A stretch of DNA of 64,000 nucleotides from Streptomyces aculeolatus (GTDB lineage: Bacteria; Actinomycetota; Actinomycetes; Streptomycetales; Streptomycetaceae), in contig NZ_JAINRD010000011.1 of NCBI RefSeq assembly GCF_020400605.1, positions 1-64,000 of the forward strand, in the 5' to 3' direction. Numbering within the stretch: position 1 is the first letter of the stretch; each line of letters opens with the position of its first letter. The notes below the pieces were generated by a model. The model was not told where the DNA came from. It saw only the letters and a list, made by a program, of their open reading frames with translations, and ran no database searches. Made by a program: the position numbers and the translations under genes. Positions 51,177-59,350 of this stretch are shown here, one piece after another.

Positions 51177-51959
51177 TCAGGCCCCGCCCTCGCCGCCGAT
51201 CGCCGCGGAGAACTCCTTCGCGGCAGGCCTGAGCGCGCGCAGCAGTTCGGCCCGCCGGGCCTCGCTCATCACGGGGCGTTTCGTCGAGACGGTCAGCGCC
51301 CCGACCGCGCGACCGCCGACGCCCACGACGGGCACCGCGACGCACGTGATCCCGAGGGAGTACTCCTGGCGGTCCTGCGCGAAGCCCTGCTGCCGTACCT
51401 GCAGGCACTCGCGCTCCAGCTCACGCACGTCCGTGATCGTGTACTGCGTGAACCGCTGCAGCGGTCGCACGCTGTACGCCTCGAGCGCGGACCGGTTGTA
51501 CGCGATGAACACCTTGCCGCTCGCGCTCGCGTGCAGCGGGCGCCGGGAGCCCGGCACGATCGGCGGCGACTTCTCCGAGACCGGGGAGCTCCGGCTCGCC
51601 GTCGCGACCGTCACCGCGGTGCCCTGGTCGCACACCGTCACGTGGACCGGCTCACCGGACCGCTCCGCGAGTTCCTCGCAGAACATCCGCGCCCGACGCA
51701 GGAACTCCAGTTGGTCGGAGGTGTTCTGGGCCAGTCCGGCGATCACCGGCCCCAGCCGGTACCGGCTGCGCTCGCTCGCCTCGGTCACCATTCCCAGAGC
51801 CTTCAGCGAGGCCAGGTGCCGGTACGTGGTGCGCTGGCCCAGCCCGGTGCGCACCTGCACCTCGGCGACGTTCGCGCCGGCCGGCCCCGCCTCACCCACG
51901 GCCTGCAGAACGAAGAAGGCACCCTGCAGGACCGCGGGGACCTTCGTCTCGTCTGCCAC
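51177..51959 (-). CDS. IclR-family regulator of the second glycerol-type locus
   Basis: The 260-residue protein has an IclR winged helix at the N-terminus (residues about 10-70, TGLGQRTTYRHLASLKALG) and an IclR effector domain (SVRPLQRFTQYTITD, SLGITCVAVPVVGVGGRAVGA). It faces the kinase gene and is divergent from the second glpD. Its GTG start follows AGGGAG. The two copies of the 17-bp palindrome in the locus are its likely operators. The effector is unknown, perhaps glycerol-3-phosphate or a related polyol phosphate. Confidence 0.9.
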   Translation of the reverse strand: MADETKVPAVLQGAFFVLQAVGEAGPAGANVAEVQVRTGLGQRTTYRHLASLKALGMVTEASERSRYRLGPVIAGLAQNTSDQLEFLRRARMFCEELAERSGEPVHVTVCDQGTAVTVATASRSSPVSEKSPPIVPGSRRPLHASASGKVFIAYNRSALEAYSVRPLQRFTQYTITDVRELERECLQVRQQGFAQDRQEYSLGITCVAVPVVGVGGRAVGALTVSTKRPVMSEARRAELLRALRPAAKEFSAAIGGEGGA

Positions 51960-52038
51960 GATCGCTCCCTGATCCACGTGGTCCATGATCCATGTGATCC
52001 ACGGAAAGTCGGCATCCGCAAAGAGGCACGGCATTCGT

Positions 52039-52055
52039 TGACACGCGGCGTCAAT
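52039..52055. promoter_or_regulatory. Shared palindrome (IclR operator candidate), copy 2
   Basis: TTGACACGCGGCGTCAA lies in the divergent region between the IclR gene and glpD. It matches the copy at 49463-49479 at 16 of 17 positions. Confidence 0.7.
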
Positions 52056-52161
52056 GAATTGGACCTCCCGGAGCCCGCACCGCAGGATTTCCAGTAGATC
52101 CGAAAAAATCCTGCCGATCACGCTCCGCTCGGCAGATGTACCACATGAGGTGGCCGCCACG

Positions 52162-53880
52162 ATGTCCCGTGCTCTGCGCAGTGCCGTCGCGAACCAAACC
52201 GCCCCCGTCGCCTTCGACCGTGAAACAGCGCTCGCTTCCTTGCGTGGAACGGCGCTGGACGTACTCGTCGTCGGCGGGGGCATCACCGGGGTGAGCGTCG
52301 CGCTCGACGCCGTCACCCGCGGTCTGACCGTCGGGCTCGTCGAGCGAGCGGACTTCGCCGCGGGGACGTCGTCGGCCTCCTCCAAGATGATCCACGGCGG
52401 GCTGCGCTACATCGAGCAGAAGGAGGTCCGCCTCGTCTACCACTCGCTGCTCGAACGCCAGCGCATGTACGAGCGCGCTCCGCACCTGGTCAGCAGGCTC
52501 CCGTTCCTCTTCCCGATCTACCGCGACAAGGGCGTCTTCAGCCCCGGCGTCGCCCGCACCCTCCGGGCGGGCCTCGTCGCCTACGACGCGCTGGGCGGCT
52601 GGCGGATCGGCCGGCGGCACCGGCGCATCTCCCGCGAGCAGGTGCTCACCCAGTGCCCCACTCTCCGGCCGGAAGGCCTGCTGGGCGGCCTGCTGTACTT
52701 CGACTGCCGGACCGACGACGCCCGGCTGACCCTCGCCGTCGCGCGCACCGCCGCAATGCTCGGTGCCCATGTCGCGAACCGGGCCGAAGTCGTCGCCCTC
52801 GAGTCGTCCCGGGGCGGGCACGTCGCCACCGTCCGCGCGACGGGCGCCGACGGGACGAGCGAGGACCTCCGGGTGCGGGCGAAGGTCGTCGTCAACGCCG
52901 CAGGCGTGTGGAGCGACGCCGTCAGCACCCTGGCCGACGCGGACCACCGCCACCAGATCCGCCCCGCCAAGGGCGTACACGTGGTCGTCCCCTGGGAGAA
53001 GGTGCGCAGCCAGTCCACGCTCACCTTCCCGATGCTCGGGGGAGCACGCGGCAAGGGCGGCAAGGGCTTCGTGGTGCGCTGGGGAGACCACTGCTACGTC
53101 GGGACGACCGACACGGCGTACACCGGCGACCTCGACGACCCGCGCTGCACCCGGGCCGAGGCCCGGACCCTGCTGGAATCCCTGAGCGCCGCGCTGAGCA
53201 CGGAGATCACGGTCGAGGACGTCACCAGCACGTGGGCCGGCCTGCGCCCGCTCATCGACACCGGCGGCGGCGACACCTCCGAACTCAGCCGCGAACACGA
53301 AGTCACCGTGCAGGACGGCGTGGTCACCGTCGCGGGCGGCAAGCTGACGGTGGCGCGCACCATGGCGCAGATCGCGACCGACAAGGTCTGCGGGCTGCTC
53401 GGCACCCGCCGCACCTGCCGCACCGCCGACCTGCCCCTGGTCGGCGGCGCGGACTTCGATGCCGAGGCGGTCGAGGCGACCGGCGGCCGGTTCGGCCGTC
53501 TGAGCGGCCGGTACGGCACGGAGGCCCGGTTCGTCGAGGACCTGATCGCGGCGGCTCCCGCTCTCGCCGAGCCGATGGCGCCGGGCCTCCCGTACCTGTG
53601 GGCGGAAGCGGTCTACGCGATCCGCCACGAGATGGCCCGGACCGTGGGCGACGTACTGACGCGCCGCGTCCCGGCACGGATCCTCGACTCCCGGGCGGCC
53701 GCCTCCGTCGCGGACCGGGTCGGGGAACTGCTGGCGGCCGAGCTCTCCCTCCCCGGTCACGAGGTCGACCGGCAGGTGGCGGAGTTCGTCGCGGACGTGC
53801 GCCGCGAACGCGAGGCACTCGGCCTCCCGGCGCCCGCCGGAACGGCGCAGCACTCCGGTCCCGCCGCGCCGAAGAGGTGA
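52162..53880 (+). CDS. Second glycerol-3-phosphate dehydrogenase (FAD, GlpD-like)
   Basis: The 572-residue protein has VLVVGGGITGVSVALDAVT near residue 33 and the GlpD signature GTSSASSKMIHGGLRYIEQK near residue 68. A later SELSREHEVTVQDGVVTVAG comes before GGKLTVARTMAQ, and a C-terminal helical domain follows. It is a paralogue of the GlpD at 61-1683, with about the same domain plan but different sequence. It lies with its own kinase and IclR regulator. GAGGTGG precedes the ATG at 52162. Confidence 0.93.
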   Translation: MSRALRSAVANQTAPVAFDRETALASLRGTALDVLVVGGGITGVSVALDAVTRGLTVGLVERADFAAGTSSASSKMIHGGLRYIEQKEVRLVYHSLLERQRMYERAPHLVSRLPFLFPIYRDKGVFSPGVARTLRAGLVAYDALGGWRIGRRHRRISREQVLTQCPTLRPEGLLGGLLYFDCRTDDARLTLAVARTAAMLGAHVANRAEVVALESSRGGHVATVRATGADGTSEDLRVRAKVVVNAAGVWSDAVSTLADADHRHQIRPAKGVHVVVPWEKVRSQSTLTFPMLGGARGKGGKGFVVRWGDHCYVGTTDTAYTGDLDDPRCTRAEARTLLESLSAALSTEITVEDVTSTWAGLRPLIDTGGGDTSELSREHEVTVQDGVVTVAGGKLTVARTMAQIATDKVCGLLGTRRTCRTADLPLVGGADFDAEAVEATGGRFGRLSGRYGTEARFVEDLIAAAPALAEPMAPGLPYLWAEAVYAIRHEMARTVGDVLTRRVPARILDSRAAASVADRVGELLAAELSLPGHEVDRQVAEFVADVRREREALGLPAPAGTAQHSGPAAPKR

Positions 53881-53966
53881 CGGCGCCGCACCGGGCGGAC
53901 CGGGATCCCCAGTGGCGCGAGTGCTGCGTCACAGCGCGTCCCGGTGGCATCTGGTAGGCACGGCGC

Positions 53967-54737
53967 GTGGAGGAACTCGGACGACTCAGCGATGTCGAGC
54001 AGGCCGCGGCCGGTGACGGGCAGCCGGTGTGGGCCGCGCAGGGGCAGGGCGGCGACCGGCTGGGGCCGGGGGTACGGGCGTGGCGGCACGGCGCGGCGCT
54101 GGCGGTGGCCGGCCCGAGTGCGCAGCAGGACCGGCTCGCGGTCCGCGGCGGCGGCACCGACGCGGCCGTGCTGGTGCGGCGGGTCCTGGACGAGGTCGGC
54201 CCGTCCTACCGGCTCCTCGGCGAGGCATCCCTGATCGAGGCGCTGGTGGGGCGGCTGCCCGGGCTGGTGCCGGTCCACGACTTCTTCTGGATGGAGACCA
54301 CCTCCCTCTCCGGAGCCGGAGCGGCCACCGCGGGGGTGCGGTGGCTGGACACCCGGGAGGAGAAGGAGACGGCCACGCTGTTCGACCGCTTCTTCCCCGA
54401 CTCCTACGCGCAGCCGGGGCACGCGGGCGTACGCCGCTGGGCCGGCGTCGTCGGCGAGGTGCCCGGCGGTGCCGGGGCGGAGCCGCTGGCGGTGGCGGCG
54501 GACGCGTGGTCCGCGGCCGGGTGCGGGTTCATGGGCGGCGTCCTCACCCACCCCGCCGCACGCGGGCGCGGTCTCGCGCGGGCCGTCTCCGGCTTCGTCC
54601 TGGACGACCTCGTCGCGCGCCACGGGCGCGCCGCGCTCATGGTGCTCACCGGCAACGCACCGGCCGTCGCCGCCTATGAGCGCCTCGGCATGGCCAAGCG
54701 CCTGTTCGGGGCCGCGCAGATACCGCCGCCGCGCTGA
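53967..54737 (+). CDS. GNAT-family N-acetyltransferase
   Basis: The 256-residue protein has an N-terminal region of low similarity and a C-terminal GNAT domain (residues about 175-250). Its acetyl-CoA loop reads GGVLTHPAARGRGLARAVSG, and MVLTGNAPAVAAYERLGMAK carries the C-terminal motif. It acetylates an unknown amine. A GTG start at 53967 gives the full domain. It converges with the racemase gene across a short GC-rich spacer. Confidence 0.83.
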   Translation: MEELGRLSDVEQAAAGDGQPVWAAQGQGGDRLGPGVRAWRHGAALAVAGPSAQQDRLAVRGGGTDAAVLVRRVLDEVGPSYRLLGEASLIEALVGRLPGLVPVHDFFWMETTSLSGAGAATAGVRWLDTREEKETATLFDRFFPDSYAQPGHAGVRRWAGVVGEVPGGAGAEPLAVAADAWSAAGCGFMGGVLTHPAARGRGLARAVSGFVLDDLVARHGRAALMVLTGNAPAVAAYERLGMAKRLFGAAQIPPPR

Positions 54738-54741
54738 CGGC

Positions 54742-54765
54742 GCGGGCCGCGGGCCGCGGGCCGCG
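54742..54765. repeat. Short GC tandem repeat between convergent genes
   Basis: The heptamer GGGCCGC occurs three times in tandem and can pair with itself, so it may act as a weak bidirectional terminator. Confidence 0.5.
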
Positions 54766-54767
54766 GG

Positions 54768-55796
54768 TCAGCGCAGGACGAAGCCGGTGCCGAATTCGTC
54801 CGCGGGGTCGAGTTCGAAGTGGTGCCGGCCCGTCCGGTACGCCGTTCCGGTGACTTCGGGGACGACCGCGGGGTGGCCGTCGGCGGTCACGGCTTCCGCG
54901 ATGCGGGCCGTGAAGCGGCTGCCGACGATCGACTCGTGGACGAGGGTCCCGCCCGGCTTCAGGGCGCCGGTCGCCGCGAGCACGGCGACGCGCGAGGAGG
55001 TGCCGGAGCCGCACGGGGAGCGGTCGACCTGGCCGTCGGCGAAGACGGCCACGTTGCGCTGGTGCAGGTTGCCGTCCGGGTCCGGGCCCAGGTCGTCGTA
55101 GAGGATGGTGCCGTAGATGCCGCTGAGGCGGTCGTCGGCGGGGTGGCGGGCGTACGCGGTGTCGTTGAGGGCCCACTTGATCTCGCGGCCGATCGCGATG
55201 AGCGCCGTGTAGTGCTCGGGGGTGACGGCCAGTCCGGCGGTGGCGGCGTCGAGGTGGGCGTAGATGGCGCCGCCGTAGGCGACGTCGACGACGACGTCGC
55301 CCCGGGACGTCGCCAGGGGCACCTGTCCGGCGAGGCGGTAGCTGGGGACGTTGACGAAGTCGACGCCGGTGACGCCGTCGCCGTCGGTGTGCACGCGCAG
55401 GGTGACCCTGCCGGAGGGGACGTCGATGACGACCGCGGTGCTGCCCGAGGGGTCGCGCGGGACGCGGCCGGTCTCCACCGCCCAGACGGCCAGCGCGATG
55501 GAGCCGTGGCCGCAGGCGGTGGAGAAGCCGTCCTTGTGCCAGAACAGCACGCCGAAGTGGGCGCCGTCGTCGTCGGGCGGGGTGAGGAAGCCGCCGTACA
55601 TGTCGGCGTGCCCGCGCGGCTCGGAGCCGAGGAGCCGGCGCAGGTCGTCCACGCCGGGGTCGGCGAGGGCGAAGGTGCGGCGTTCGGCGACGGTGGCGCC
55701 CTCGATGGCGACGGGCGGCTCGGCGACGATGCGGAACGGCTCGCCGCCCGTGTGGTAGTCGACGGTGCTGACCGTCCGGAGGCGCTGCCCGCCCAT
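54768..55796 (-). CDS. Proline racemase-family enzyme (hydroxyproline epimerase type)
   Basis: The 342-residue protein has both catalytic Cys of the family: Cys95 in FSTACGHGSIAL and Cys262 in DRSPCGSGTSSR. In trans-3-hydroxy-L-proline dehydratases the second residue is Thr, so a racemase or epimerase reaction (proline or 4-hydroxyproline) is more likely. The nearby ornithine-cyclodeaminase-type gene fits proline-like metabolism. The promoter holds a GntR-type operator at 55830-55847. Confidence 0.88.
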   Translation of the reverse strand: MGGQRLRTVSTVDYHTGGEPFRIVAEPPVAIEGATVAERRTFALADPGVDDLRRLLGSEPRGHADMYGGFLTPPDDDGAHFGVLFWHKDGFSTACGHGSIALAVWAVETGRVPRDPSGSTAVVIDVPSGRVTLRVHTDGDGVTGVDFVNVPSYRLAGQVPLATSRGDVVVDVAYGGAIYAHLDAATAGLAVTPEHYTALIAIGREIKWALNDTAYARHPADDRLSGIYGTILYDDLGPDPDGNLHQRNVAVFADGQVDRSPCGSGTSSRVAVLAATGALKPGGTLVHESIVGSRFTARIAEAVTADGHPAVVPEVTGTAYRTGRHHFELDPADEFGTGFVLR

Positions 55797-55829
55797 GGTC
55801 GTCTCCTTGCGCGGCTGAGATGGGAGTGA

Positions 55830-55847
55830 GGTGTAATATATTACGCC
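55830..55847. promoter_or_regulatory. GntR operator in the racemase promoter
   Basis: GGTGTAATATATTACGCC contains the perfect 12-bp palindrome GTAATATATTAC and lies 34 nt upstream of the racemase start. A similar site lies at 56642-56659. Confidence 0.7.
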
Positions 55848-55895
55848 CCACTCGCCGTCGATACGGTGCGAGCACGGAGCGGTGACCGGCCGGTC

Positions 55896-56588
55896 TCAGG
55901 AACCGGGTTCCGCGCGGCCTGCCCAGATGCCGCGGCTGTGGGCGAGGTGGCCGCGCATCAGCTCGACGGCGCGCTCCCCGTCGCCGGCCTCGATCGCGTC
56001 GACCAGGGCGATGTGCTCCTCGCCCGACTGCGTCAACTCGCCCCGCTCGGCCAGCTTCCGCAGCCCCTGCATACGGGCCTGGTCGCGCAGTTGCGCGACC
56101 ATCACGACCAGCCGCCCGTTGCCGAGCAGCTCCAGCAGGCCGAGGTGGAACTGCCGGTCCTTGTCCAGGAACACGGGCAGATCCCCCTCCCGGGCCGCGG
56201 CCGTGATCTCCTCGGCGAGCCGCCGGAACCGCGGCACCGGCGCACCGTCCAGCACCCGTACGACGTCCGCCATCGCCGGCGCCTCCAGCAGCGTACGGAG
56301 GTGGAAGATCTCGTCGAGGTCGTGCTCGCCGAGCTGCGGCACCCGGAACCCGCGGTTGCGGATGACCTCGACCATCCCGCGATTGGCCAGGTCCATCACC
56401 GCCTCGCGCACCGGCGTGACGGAGACCCCCAGCTCCTCGGCGAGGCTGATCACGCTGCACACCTCGCCGGGCTCGATCTGCCCGAGCACGATCCGGGCAC
56501 GCAGCGCCTCGCGGGCCTGTTCGCGCAGGCTGACGGGCCGCAGGCGGGTGGTGGGCGTGCTCGCTGGCGAGGAGTCCGAGACAGTCAC
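55896..56588 (-). CDS. GntR-family (FCD subfamily) regulator of the proline-type locus
   Basis: The 230-residue protein has an N-terminal winged helix (residues about 18-85, SLREQAREALRARIVLGQIE and SVTPVREAVMDLANRG) and a C-terminal FCD domain. It is unlike the FCD regulator at 1.8 kb. It lies between the racemase and OCD genes; both are preceded by the GTAATA-type operator, so it probably represses them until a proline-type ligand binds. The GTG start is uncertain, because the ribosome site GAGGT directly abuts it. Confidence 0.87.
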   Translation of the reverse strand: MTVSDSSPASTPTTRLRPVSLREQAREALRARIVLGQIEPGEVCSVISLAEELGVSVTPVREAVMDLANRGMVEVIRNRGFRVPQLGEHDLDEIFHLRTLLEAPAMADVVRVLDGAPVPRFRRLAEEITAAAREGDLPVFLDKDRQFHLGLLELLGNGRLVVMVAQLRDQARMQGLRKLAERGELTQSGEEHIALVDAIEAGDGERAVELMRGHLAHSRGIWAGRAEPGS

Positions 56589-56641
56589 ACCTCATGCATA
56601 ACACGGTGCCGCGGACCCTCGGTCCGGGCCGCGCGAAGTAA

Positions 56642-56659
56642 GGCGTAATACCTTACTCC
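56642..56659. promoter_or_regulatory. GntR operator in the OCD promoter
   Basis: GGCGTAATACCTTACTCC matches the site at 55830-55847 at 14 of 18 positions. It lies in the divergent region between the regulator and the OCD-family gene, 34 nt before the ATG. Confidence 0.65.
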
Positions 56660-56693
56660 CCACAGGCTTTCACCCCATGGATGCGGAGTCCCC

Positions 56694-57614
56694 ATGCAGA
56701 CCGTCACCGTCGACCCCCGCGAGATCCGCGAGGCCGTCACCATGCGCGCCGCCATCGACGCCGTACGCGGCGGATTCGTCGACCTGGCCGCCGGCGGGTT
56801 CGAGATGCCCACCCGCACCGTCCTGCGCGACGGGCAGTTCCTGGTGATGTCCGCCCACCACCGCGCCAGCGCCTCCGCCATGATCAAGACGCTGAGCCTC
56901 GACTTCGGCCGCGTCCCCGCCATCGCCGGCACCGTCGTCTGGACCGAGACCGGCCGCGCCGACAGCCTCGTCGCCGACGCCGGCACGGTGACGGCCCTGC
57001 GCACCGGCGCCGCCGTCGGCGTCGCCACCGACCTCCTCGCCCCGGCCGGCGCGGGGCGGCTGACTCTCGTCGGGGCCGGCGGCCAGGCCCCCGACCAGGT
57101 ACGGGCCGTCCACGCCGTACGCCCCCTGCGCGAGGTGACCGTCGTGGACACCGCCCCCGACCGGGCCGCGGCCCTCGCCGAGACCCTGGCCCCGGAGCTG
57201 CCCGGGACCCGGATCTCCACCGCCGCCGACGCCGAGGCCGCGGTCGGCGACGCGGAGATCGTCTGCTGCGCCACCCCCGCGACCAGCCCGCTCTTCCGCG
57301 CGGCGGCTCTGCCCGCCCGGGTCCACGTCAACGCCATCGGCGCCTTCCGCCCCACCATGCGCGAGCTGCCCGACGAGCTCCTCGCCACCGGCACGGTGGT
57401 CGTCGACGAGCGCGAGGCCGTCCTCGAAGAGTCCGGCGAGATCCGGCACGCGCTGGAGGCCGGCGCTCTCACCGAGGACGACCTCGTCGAACTCGGCACC
57501 GCCCTGACCGCCCCGGAGGCCCCGCGCGGCGAGCGGACCGTCTTCAAGACGGTCGGCGTCGCGATGCAGGACTGGGCCATCGCGCGCCTGCTCGCCGACG
57601 CGTTCCTCCCCTGA
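56694..57614 (+). CDS. Ornithine cyclodeaminase / mu-crystallin family enzyme
   Basis: This 306-residue protein has SAMIKTLSLDF (the Lys-bearing motif) near residue 63, GTVTALRTGAAVGVA, a Rossmann motif TLVGAGGQAPDQVRAV near residue 125, and AIGAFRPTMRELPDELL. Members deaminate ornithine to proline or reduce delta-1-pyrroline-2-carboxylate. With the racemase-family enzyme it may form a proline/hydroxyproline pathway. It ends 58 nt before a convergent gene. Confidence 0.88.
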   Translation: MQTVTVDPREIREAVTMRAAIDAVRGGFVDLAAGGFEMPTRTVLRDGQFLVMSAHHRASASAMIKTLSLDFGRVPAIAGTVVWTETGRADSLVADAGTVTALRTGAAVGVATDLLAPAGAGRLTLVGAGGQAPDQVRAVHAVRPLREVTVVDTAPDRAAALAETLAPELPGTRISTAADAEAAVGDAEIVCCATPATSPLFRAAALPARVHVNAIGAFRPTMRELPDELLATGTVVVDEREAVLEESGEIRHALEAGALTEDDLVELGTALTAPEAPRGERTVFKTVGVAMQDWAIARLLADAFLP

Positions 57615-57671
57615 CGCACCCGAAGGAGTACGGGCGCACTCGGCCGTGCGGGTGACGGGGGCAGGCCGCCG

Positions 57672-57995
57672 TCAGCGTCCGAGCTTGCGCTTGAGCTGGG
57701 CCTTGTTCATGGAGGAGCGGCCGTGGATGTTGCGGCGCCGGGCCTCGGCGTACAGCTGGTCGTACGTGGGGCCCTCGGCGCCGCGGTGGGAGCGGAGGCC
57801 GCCGCGGCGGCCGGAGGAGATGTCGCGGGTGGAGGTACGGCTCGCGGTGCGGGCCTCGCCGGTCCTGGCGCGCTCCTTGTTCACGGTGCGGGCGGCGATC
57901 TCCTTGGCCCGCGCGGGCCGGACGCCGCGCTTCCGGGCGCCTTCCTCGATGTGCTCGTACTGGCGCTCCCGCTTGCGGCTGGATCCTCTCGGCAT
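57672..57995 (-). CDS. Small basic protein (plasmid-stabilization/Rho-N-like annotation)
   Basis: The 107-residue protein is very basic and largely helical or disordered (PRGSSRKRERQYEHIEEGAR), with a C-terminal Rho-N-like segment (YDQLYAEARRRNIHGRSSMN). Streptomyces homologues are often labelled plasmid stabilization protein without evidence; a nucleic-acid binding role is likelier. It stands alone. The ATG at 57995 fits the homologues. Confidence 0.8.
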   Translation of the reverse strand: MPRGSSRKRERQYEHIEEGARKRGVRPARAKEIAARTVNKERARTGEARTASRTSTRDISSGRRGGLRSHRGAEGPTYDQLYAEARRRNIHGRSSMNKAQLKRKLGR

Positions 57996-58162
57996 GGCTG
58001 CTCCCTGGCGTTGGTCCGATACGACGCCACCATCGTCAGCCACCAAAGATTCCCCATCAAACGGACAAATCTCTCAGCTGTGCGCTCCGGTTTCAGTCCA
58101 CCGGCGCGGGGAACCCGGGGCGGGACCGGCATGCGTCACCGCACAGCGAAGGGAACACGCCC

Positions 58163-58564
58163 ATGACGTACTACCCGAACGGCCAGCGCACTGCCGCGCA
58201 GCAGGCGCTGCACACCGTCGCCGAGAACGGTCCGGACCAGGAGGCACTGCACACGCTCGCCGGGAGCCGGGTGCTGCTGCCGGACCCGGAGCCGGCCGAG
58301 GAGCAGCCCGGGCCCGGGCAGGCGCAGGCGCTGATCCTGCCGGTCGTCGAGCAGGGCGACGGCACCCGGCTGGTGCCCGTCTTCACGTCCGCCGACCGCC
58401 TGGAGCAGGTCTTCCCGGAGATCGAGCACTACCACGCGGTGGGCCTCGGCGACCTCGCCCGCGGCTGGCCCTCGGACGGCCCGTCGCTGGTCGTCGACGC
58501 GGGCACGCCGGAGGAGGTGGCCCTGACGGCCCAGGGGGTGAGGGACCTGCTGGCCACGGCCTGA
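58163..58564 (+). CDS. SseB-like N-terminal domain protein
   Basis: The 133-residue protein looks like an SseB N-terminal domain (QALILPVVEQGDGTRLVPVF and TSADRLEQVFPE). The role in actinomycetes is unclear. It has two hairpins downstream, shared with the convergent endonuclease gene. Confidence 0.75.
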   Translation: MTYYPNGQRTAAQQALHTVAENGPDQEALHTLAGSRVLLPDPEPAEEQPGPGQAQALILPVVEQGDGTRLVPVFTSADRLEQVFPEIEHYHAVGLGDLARGWPSDGPSLVVDAGTPEEVALTAQGVRDLLATA

Positions 58565-58570
58565 CCCCTC

Positions 58571-58602
58571 GCCGCAGCCGCTCGTCGCCGAGCGGCTGCG
58601 GC
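58571..58602 (+). terminator. Hairpin terminator after the SseB-like gene
   Basis: A 14-bp perfect stem (GCCGCAGCCGCTCG) with a TCGC loop begins 7 nt past the stop. Confidence 0.8.
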
Positions 58603-58620
58603 GGGGCCCGTCCGGAAGCC

Positions 58621-58644
58621 CCCGCCCGGAGAGTTCCGGGCGGG
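58621..58644 (-). terminator. Hairpin terminator of the endonuclease gene
   Basis: A 10-bp perfect stem (CCCGCCCGGA) with a GAGT loop ends directly before the minus-strand stop at 58646. Confidence 0.7.
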
Positions 58645-58645
58645 T

Positions 58646-59299
58646 TCAGACGTGCGCGTGTTCCCTGACCCGGGCCGCCACGCCCTTGTCCAGCGCGCAG
58701 CGCACCAACGCCGCCGTGAACGGCGTGAGTTGCGGCTCGCTCACCATCCTGGCCAGCCGGTCCGGGTCCTTCGGCAGGTCCACCCGGCCGGCGCCCTGCA
58801 CGACCTTCGCGTCGATGTACGGGGCGGTCTCCGGCCAGACCCCCTGGACCTCGCGCAGGAAGATGGCCGCGCCCACGGGCCCGAGGCCGGGGATCCGCCG
58901 CAGCAGCCGGGTGAGCCTGTACACGTCGCCGTCCGCCTCGCGGCGCAGCTCGCGCACGTCGCCGCCGTAGGTGTCCAGCAGCAGCCGGGCGCCGTCGCCG
59001 AGCCGGGTGGCGGTGCTCTCGTCGTAGCGCCGGTAGCCGCCCTCGCCGAGGGCGTCGACCCGCTGCTGCCAGGTGGCGTCGGCCATCCGGCGCGGGTCGC
59101 GCAGCCCGGCGGCGGACAGCGCGCGGGCCGCGGAGACCGCCGTGCCCGCCCGGATCGGGGCGCTGAGCAGGCAGGAGAGTACGAGCAGCCGGTAGAGGGG
59201 CTGCGGGGTGTCGCGCAGGCGGATGCCCGCGTCCTCTGCGTACGTGCGCCCGTACTCGTCCAGGAGCGTGTGCACCGTACGCTTCTCCTTCTTCGTCAC
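58646..59299 (-). CDS. HhH-GPD endonuclease-like protein
   Basis: The 217-residue protein has the fold of endonuclease III-type DNA glycosylases: an N-terminal helical domain and the helix-hairpin-helix LLRRIPGLGPVGAAIFLREV near residue 137. No C-terminal FeS Cys cluster is present. The catalytic Asp is not obvious by eye. Its exact substrate is unknown. Confidence 0.78.
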   Translation of the reverse strand: MTKKEKRTVHTLLDEYGRTYAEDAGIRLRDTPQPLYRLLVLSCLLSAPIRAGTAVSAARALSAAGLRDPRRMADATWQQRVDALGEGGYRRYDESTATRLGDGARLLLDTYGGDVRELRREADGDVYRLTRLLRRIPGLGPVGAAIFLREVQGVWPETAPYIDAKVVQGAGRVDLPKDPDRLARMVSEPQLTPFTAALVRCALDKGVAARVREHAHV

Positions 59300-59350
59300 G
59301 GTTCCCTCCTCCGCCGGTTCGGTACGAATCCCCGGTGCCCGGTACGCCTT

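Noticed and set aside
54742..54765. GGGCCGC tandem repeat as a phase-variable element
   Set aside because: It lies between convergent gene ends, not in a coding or promoter region, so it is more likely a weak terminator or slippage product.
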